Shown piece by piece: positions 15,531 through 19,849 of a stretch of 19,849 nucleotides of DNA (positions within the stretch are counted from its first letter, which is position 1; every line of letters starts with the position of its first letter). This stretch comes from DATLHO01 sp035539855. Its GTDB lineage: Bacteria; Bacteroidota; Ignavibacteria; OLB7. Both the position numbers and the translations under genes were made by a program. The stretch spans positions 1 through 19,849 of the forward strand of contig DATLHO010000313.1 in NCBI GenBank assembly GCA_035539855.1, in the 5' to 3' direction. The notes beneath the pieces are model-generated. The model saw nothing but the letters and a program-made list of their open reading frames with translations, ran no database searches and was not told the DNA's origin.

Positions 15531-16877
15531 ATGACCATGCACCCAGCACCAGTCGACGCCGGCTCCCCGGTCATCGCCGAGCTCGAGCGGATGTTCGGGG
15601 ACTTCCCGGACATGCCCGCCGAGGCGATCCTCAAGCAGGACCTCCTGCGACAGGGGATCGCCTTCGAGGAGTCGGCCCTGCAGGTCGCCAGCGGATACAA
15701 GCCGAAGGATTACTTCATCTTCTCCTTCGACCTCGTCCCGATGCGCGACATGCAGCATCACGAGGCGTACCGCTCGCCCGAGGAGATCCGCATGACCGGC
15801 GGACCGTACGAGCTGCGTCCGACGATCGTCTCGGTGCGCGTCAACCCCGCGTCGCCCTACGTCGTGCGCATCGTCGAGGGCCGCCTGGCGCTGACGTGCG
15901 GCGCGACGACGCTGGCCGAGCTCGAGTTCCCGCCGATTCCCGAGTACTACCAGCACAGCCTCTCGAGCGGACTGAAGATCTCGCAGATCGCGCCGGCGAT
16001 CGAGTGGGGATACCTCGTCTACCTGACCGTCTACCGGCTGTGCCAGTACTGGGGCAAGGAGGAGGAGTGCCGCTTCTGCGACCTCAACGAGAACTTCCGC
16101 CAGCAGCGCGATCACGGCCGCGAGTACACCGCCGTCAAGACGATCGACGACGTCGTCGAGGCGATGGCGCTGATCAACGCGCACGACACGGTCTCGCGCG
16201 CGTACACGGTCACCGGAGGCTCCATCACGTCGACGCTGCAGGGGATGGGGGAGGCCGAGTGGTATGCGCGCTACGCCGAGGCGATCGAGAGCCGGTTCGC
16301 CGGACGCTGGATCCCGAAGGCGGTCGTGCAGGCGTTCCCAAAGAACGAGGTGCAACTGCTCAAGGACGCCGGCTACCGGATCTATCATCCGAACTACGAG
16401 ATCTGGGACGAGAAGCTCTTCGACTGGATCTGCCCCGGCAAGGCGCGCTACGTCGGCCGCGACGAGTGGATGAAGCGCATCGTCGACGCGGCGGAAGTCT
16501 TCGGTCCCGAGTACGTCATCCCGAACTTCGTCGGAGGCGTCGAGATGGCCCGGCCGCACGGCTACACCGACGTCGACGCGGCGATCGCCTCGACGACCGA
16601 GGGTCTCGAGTACTTCATGAGCAAGGGGATCATCCCGCGGTTCACGACGTGGTGTCCGGAGCCGACGAGCGATCTCGGGCGGCAGGAGGGACCGTCGCTC
16701 GAGTACTTCGTGAAGCTGCTGCTGGCCTGGCGCACGACGTTCGAGAAGTACAATCTGCCGGCGCCTCCGGGATACGGAAGACCGGGCGTCGGCAACGCCG
16801 AGTTCTCCGTCAGCGCGTTCATGGACGTCATCCGGGTGGAGAAGCTTCCGAAGGGTCGCGAGATCGCGCCCATCTGA
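15531..16877 (+). CDS. Radical-SAM protein with non-canonical CX8CX2C motif, function unknown
   Basis: 448 residues from the ATG at 15531 (AGGGA just upstream); the ATG at 15537 is also possible. An N-terminal region of about 165 residues (VSVRVNPASPYVVRIVEGRL, LTCGATTLAELEFP) precedes the cluster region RLCQYWGKEEECRFCDLNEN, with Cys171, Cys180 and Cys183, spaced CX8CX2C instead of CX3CX2C. Barrel-like segments follow: AYTVTGGSITSTLQG (224-238, in the place of the GGE-type SAM motif), PKAVVQAFPK (262-271), IYHPNYEIWDEKLFDWICPG (284-303) and VIPNFVGGVEMA (329-340), which resemble BioB/ThiH-like radical-SAM enzymes. It lies 6 bases after mqnB and before aroA, so it is almost certainly co-expressed with them. 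A role in menaquinone or aromatic metabolism is inferred from position only. I cannot name a characterised family. Confidence 0.82.
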   Translation: MTMHPAPVDAGSPVIAELERMFGDFPDMPAEAILKQDLLRQGIAFEESALQVASGYKPKDYFIFSFDLVPMRDMQHHEAYRSPEEIRMTGGPYELRPTIVSVRVNPASPYVVRIVEGRLALTCGATTLAELEFPPIPEYYQHSLSSGLKISQIAPAIEWGYLVYLTVYRLCQYWGKEEECRFCDLNENFRQQRDHGREYTAVKTIDDVVEAMALINAHDTVSRAYTVTGGSITSTLQGMGEAEWYARYAEAIESRFAGRWIPKAVVQAFPKNEVQLLKDAGYRIYHPNYEIWDEKLFDWICPGKARYVGRDEWMKRIVDAAEVFGPEYVIPNFVGGVEMARPHGYTDVDAAIASTTEGLEYFMSKGIIPRFTTWCPEPTSDLGRQEGPSLEYFVKLLLAWRTTFEKYNLPAPPGYGRPGVGNAEFSVSAFMDVIRVEKLPKGREIAPI

Positions 16878-16912
16878 CGCGCGGCGACGTCGACGCCGAG
16901 CCGTCGCGCGCG
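16878..16912 (+). terminator. Strong hairpin right after the radical-SAM gene
   Basis: Immediately after the stop, CGCGCG-G-CGAC (16878-16888) pairs with GTCGCGCGCG (16903-16912): ten base pairs with one bulged G and a 14-base loop, followed by AGAGTTGT. The stem is strong, but the T-run is minimal. It could be a Rho-independent-like stop, a 3' mRNA stabiliser that changes the ratio of mqn to aro gene products, or a GC-rich coincidence. Confidence 0.35.
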
Positions 16913-16948
16913 AGAGTTGTACCGTCGCTGGCCGAACCGATCGCGAAC

Positions 16949-18280
16949 ATGCCCGACACCAGCTCCATCACCGTCGGTCGATCGCGCGAGCTGCGCGGCA
17001 CGCTGCGCGTGCCGTCGGACAAGTCGATCACCCACCGCGCGCTTTTCTTCGGCGCCATCAATCGGCGCACGACCACCATCATCGATCCGTCGCCTGGAGA
17101 CGACGTCCGGCGCACGCTCGCGCTCGTCACAGAGCTCGGCCGCGACGTCGACGTGCTCGACGACGCGATCGTGCTGCGCGACGGCGATGCGCGCAACGAC
17201 GGCGCGCCGCTCGCGCTCGACTGCGGCAACTCGGGCACGACCGCGCGCCTCGCCATGGGCCTTCTCGCCGCCGAGCCCGGACGCTTCACGCTCGACGGCG
17301 ACGAGTCGCTGCGACGCCGCCCAATGGAGCGCGTGGCCGCGCCGCTGCGACGCCTCGGCGCCGTGATCACGACGAACGATGGTCGGCTCCCGGCTGAGAT
17401 CCTCGGCGCCTCGGACCTCGCCGGCGGCGCCTCGCACGGGCTCATCGCGGTGGAGTCCGCGCAGGTGCACGCGGCGCTCGTGCTCGCCGCGTTGCGATCG
17501 CGCGCGGGCGCGACGCTCTTCGCCGCGCGACCGATGCGCGACCACACGCTGCGGATGCTCCGCGCGTTCGGCTGCGACGCGTCGACGAGCGAGGCGGGCG
17601 TGCATCGCATCCTGCCGACAATTCTCTCGCGCGATGTCGAGCTCCGCGTGCCGGGGGATTTCTCGTCCGCGGCGTTTCTCGCCGCCGCCGCCGTTCTGGT
17701 TCCCGGTTCGGAGATCATCATCGAGAACGTCGGCCTCAACCCGACGCGCACCGCGTTCCTGCGCGCGATCCAGAGGATGGGCGCCGACGTGACGAGCGAG
17801 GTCGTCGGCGACGACATCGAGCCGCGTGGGCTCATCGTCGCACGATACTCGCCGGAACTGCAAGCAGCGACGTTCGGCGAGGAGGGCGACGATGACGTGC
17901 CCGTCGCCGAAATGATCGACGAGCTCCCGCTGCTGGCGCTCGTCGCGACGCAGGCGAGCGGGCACAGCGTCATCGGAGGCGCCAACGAGCTGCGCGTCAA
18001 GGAGTCCGACCGCATCACGTCGACGGTCGCGGCGCTGCGCGCGCTCGGGGCGGCGGTCGACGAGCTCGAGGACGGCTTCGCGATCGGCGGACGGCAGCAA
18101 CTGTCCGGAGGCGGTCGTGTCGATCCCGCGGGCGATCACCGTCTCGCGATGATGGCCGCCGTCGGCGCGCTCGTTGCCGAAGAGCCGACGGTGATCGACG
18201 ATCGCGATGTCGCGTCGGTTTCGTACCCGGACTTCTGGCTCGACCTCGAGCGCCTCGGCGGATCGATGCACCCCATTTGA
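16949..18280 (+). CDS. aroA: 5-enolpyruvylshikimate-3-phosphate synthase
   Basis: Transfers enolpyruvyl from PEP to shikimate 3-phosphate. 443 residues from the ATG at 16949; the upstream open frame is not protein-like. Motifs in order: RVPSDKSITHRAL (20-32, Lys25), DCGNSGTTARL (91-101), ESLRRRPM (119-126), ESAQVHAAL (169-177), PGDFSSAAF (235-243), DELPLLALV (324-332), RVKESDRI (349-356) and GDHRLAMM (396-402), then SYPDFW (425-430). The GNSGTT.RL form resembles B. subtilis-type enzymes more than the E. coli GNAGTAMRP form. It follows the radical-SAM gene after 71 bases and leads into aroE 12 bases later. Confidence 0.95.
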   Translation: MPDTSSITVGRSRELRGTLRVPSDKSITHRALFFGAINRRTTTIIDPSPGDDVRRTLALVTELGRDVDVLDDAIVLRDGDARNDGAPLALDCGNSGTTARLAMGLLAAEPGRFTLDGDESLRRRPMERVAAPLRRLGAVITTNDGRLPAEILGASDLAGGASHGLIAVESAQVHAALVLAALRSRAGATLFAARPMRDHTLRMLRAFGCDASTSEAGVHRILPTILSRDVELRVPGDFSSAAFLAAAAVLVPGSEIIIENVGLNPTRTAFLRAIQRMGADVTSEVVGDDIEPRGLIVARYSPELQAATFGEEGDDDVPVAEMIDELPLLALVATQASGHSVIGGANELRVKESDRITSTVAALRALGAAVDELEDGFAIGGRQQLSGGGRVDPAGDHRLAMMAAVGALVAEEPTVIDDRDVASVSYPDFWLDLERLGGSMHPI

Positions 18281-18292
18281 TTACCTTGAGCC

Positions 18293-19111
18293 ATGGAGAA
18301 AGTCGTCCTCATCGGTCGCAACATCGAGCACTCGCTGTCGCCAGCGATCCATAACTACCTCTTCGATCGATTCACTCTCCCGCTGCAGTACGAGCTGCTC
18401 GACCTCTCGCGTGAGGAGCTCGTGCCGACGCTGCGCACGCTGAAGCGCGGCGGCTACCGCGGCGCCAACGTGACGTCGCCGTACAAGCAGGCGGCGATCA
18501 TGGAGCTCGACAGCCTCTCCGAGGAGGCCGAGACGATCGGCGCGGTCAACACGATCGTCTTCGATCACGGTCGCGGCATCGGGCACAACACGGATAGCCA
18601 CGGCTTCGCCTGGTCGCTCAAGGGCGAGCCGCTGCTCGACGGCGAGTTCACGGCCGCGGTGCTCGGCACCGGCGGTGGCGCGATGGCCGCGGTCTTTCAC
18701 CTGCTGAGACTGACCGGTCTGACATCGCTGACGCTGTACTCGCGCGACAGCGCCCGCGCCGACCACGTCGTAGCGGGATGGAACGATCCCCGCCTGCACG
18801 GCGCCGCTCTCGCCGACTTCACCGCAGCCGACCTCGTCGTGCACGCCACGCCGGTTGGCATGCCGGGCACGCCCGGTCGACTGCTGTCCGCCGACCAGCT
18901 CCGCGGCGTCGAGCTGCTGTACGAGATGATCTACGCGCCGTCGGAGACCGAGCTCACGCGCGCCGCGCGCGAGGCCGGCGCCCGCGTGCTCGCCGGATCG
19001 CAGATGCTCCTCGGTCAGGCCGCGCGCGCCTTCTACCTCTGGACCGGAATCGAGGTCGAGCCGGGAGACCTGCCGACCGGGATCTTCTCGGAGATCCACG
19101 GCGCACTCTGA
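18293..19111 (+). CDS. aroE: Shikimate dehydrogenase
   Basis: NADP-dependent reduction of 3-dehydroshikimate to shikimate. 272 residues. Substrate site: EHSLSPAIHN (12-21), GANVTSPYKQ (57-66, Lys65), AVNTI (84-88) and GHNTDSHGF (97-105, Asp101). Lys65 and Asp101 are the catalytic pair. The nucleotide-binding loop is LGTGGGAMA (124-132), followed by ATPVGMPG and the C-terminal GSQMLLGQAARAFYLWTG. The ATG lies 12 bases after aroA with no clear Shine-Dalgarno, so translation is probably coupled to aroA. Confidence 0.94.
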   Translation: MEKVVLIGRNIEHSLSPAIHNYLFDRFTLPLQYELLDLSREELVPTLRTLKRGGYRGANVTSPYKQAAIMELDSLSEEAETIGAVNTIVFDHGRGIGHNTDSHGFAWSLKGEPLLDGEFTAAVLGTGGGAMAAVFHLLRLTGLTSLTLYSRDSARADHVVAGWNDPRLHGAALADFTAADLVVHATPVGMPGTPGRLLSADQLRGVELLYEMIYAPSETELTRAAREAGARVLAGSQMLLGQAARAFYLWTGIEVEPGDLPTGIFSEIHGAL

Positions 19112-19139
19112 CAACGTCCAACACGCGAACGACGAGACG

Positions 19140-19849
19140 ATGATCATCTGGCTGGTCGGACCCTCCGGAGCCGGCAAGACGACGCTCGGCCGCCTGCTCG
19201 GCGAGCGCCGTGGCGTGCCGTTCATCGACCTCGACGAGCGTGTCGAGCTGGCCTCGGGGATGTCGATCGAGGACATCTTCGCCAGCGAGGGCGAGGCCGC
19301 GTTCCGGCGGATGGAGTGGAACGCGCTGCTGGAGCTGCTCGACACCGGCGAGGGCCCCTGTGTCGTCGCGCTCGGCGGCGGCGCGGTCGTCGACGGCGGC
19401 GTGCGCAGCCTGGTTCGCGCGAGCGGGCATCGGCTCTTCGTCGACGTCGACGTCGAGACCGCGATCGCCAGGCTCGAGAACGGCGCGCCGCGCCCGCTCC
19501 TGTTCGAGGAGGACCCGCAGGCGGCATGGACCCGGCTCTATCGTCGCCGGCTTCAGTACTATCGCGACTGCGATGTCTCGATGCGCAGCGATGCCTCGCC
19601 GGAGGCGCTCGCCGAGCGCGCCGACGAACTGCTGCGCCGTCTCGAGTCGCCGCTCTGGCGCATCGACTCGGTCATCGGCGGAGAGAGCACGACGATCGAA
19701 GGGTATCAATCGATCCACACGCTCCTCGATCGCGTCTCCGAAATCGTCGACGGCCGACGCTCGATCGTCGTGACCGACGATCGTCTGGCCGCCGAGTACG
19801 GCGAGCTTCTCAGCGACGCGCGCCACCGGCTCGGTCCGCTTTTCAGCGT
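19140..19849 (+). CDS. aroK-aroB: Shikimate kinase fused to 3-dehydroquinate synthase (cut by window edge)
   Basis: The frame opens at the ATG at 19140 and stays open for 236 codons to the edge. Residues 1 to about 168 are shikimate kinase: Walker A GPSGAGKTTLGRLL (7-20, Lys13), FIDLDERVE (28-36, Asp30/Asp32), EGEAAFRRME (50-59, Arg57), ALGGGAVV (77-84) and RPLL (118-121). After a short link, residues about 174-236 resemble the N-terminus of 3-dehydroquinate synthase (IEGYQSIHTLLDRV, then SIVVTDDRLAAEYGELL). Kinase-synthase fusions of this order are known in some bacteria. The AroB catalytic core lies outside the window, so that half is less certain. It follows aroE after 28 bases. Confidence 0.85.
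   Translation, partial: MIIWLVGPSGAGKTTLGRLLGERRGVPFIDLDERVELASGMSIEDIFASEGEAAFRRMEWNALLELLDTGEGPCVVALGGGAVVDGGVRSLVRASGHRLFVDVDVETAIARLENGAPRPLLFEEDPQAAWTRLYRRRLQYYRDCDVSMRSDASPEALAERADELLRRLESPLWRIDSVIGGESTTIEGYQSIHTLLDRVSEIVDGRRSIVVTDDRLAAEYGELLSDARHRLGPLFS

Noticed and set aside
15177..16559. 460-codon minus-strand frame opposite mqnB and the radical-SAM gene
   Set aside because: Same shadow pattern as other antisense frames; the plus-strand genes have strong family motifs.
15194..16948. In-frame upstream extension of aroA to over 1000 residues
   Set aside because: It covers mqnB and the radical-SAM gene in a shifted frame with no protein-like features; EPSP synthase starts at 16949.

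Overview
The window is a GC-rich (by eye about two thirds G+C), densely coding bacterial segment. It is dominated by one metabolic theme: making chorismate and turning it into menaquinone by the futalosine (mqn) route. Nothing fixes the taxon. Lipoprotein signals (LemA-like, DUF1573), a parallel beta-helix secreted protein and the futalosine pathway would suit an uncultured member of the FCB/Planctomycetes-like lineages, but this is a low-confidence guess. I saw no IS element, CRISPR array, tRNA or rRNA, and no gene-free stretch longer than about 210 bases.

Left edge, minus strand: the 5' part of a LemA-family gene (1-166) and a complete ATP-type phosphofructokinase, pfkA (232-1191). A 211-base divergent region separates pfkA from a rightward run of genes that reaches the right edge.

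Block 1 (1403-7305): mqnL (UbiD-like decarboxylase), mqnG (UbiE-like methyltransferase), mqnM (UbiX-like flavin prenyltransferase), a cysteine-free MqnE-like protein, and an MqnA-MqnC fusion. The last four genes are joined by 4-base or shorter overlaps. A 136-base gap with two hairpins ends the block.

Block 2 (7442-11841): a secreted beta-helix protein, a DUF1573 lipoprotein, a 68-residue two-helix membrane protein, a class I methyltransferase and, overlapping it, an amidohydrolase that fits aminofutalosine deaminase (mqnX).

Block 3 (12015 to the right edge): mqnP (UbiA-like prenyltransferase), DAHP synthase (aroF type), mqnD, mqnB, a radical-SAM protein with an unusual CX8CX2C cluster motif, aroA, aroE, and a shikimate kinase fused to the start of 3-dehydroquinate synthase, cut by the window end.

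Together the genes give DAHP synthase, DHQ synthase, shikimate dehydrogenase, shikimate kinase and EPSP synthase on the way to chorismate. They then give MqnA, MqnX, MqnB, MqnC, MqnD, MqnP, MqnL/M and MqnG. Dehydroquinase and chorismate synthase are not seen and may lie beyond the right edge. The one futalosine step without a recognisable catalyst is MqnE (aminofutalosine synthase). Its only homologue here has lost the whole Fe-S segment and has no cysteine at all, while an uncharacterised non-canonical radical-SAM enzyme sits between mqnB and aroA. That pairing is the most interesting feature of the window.
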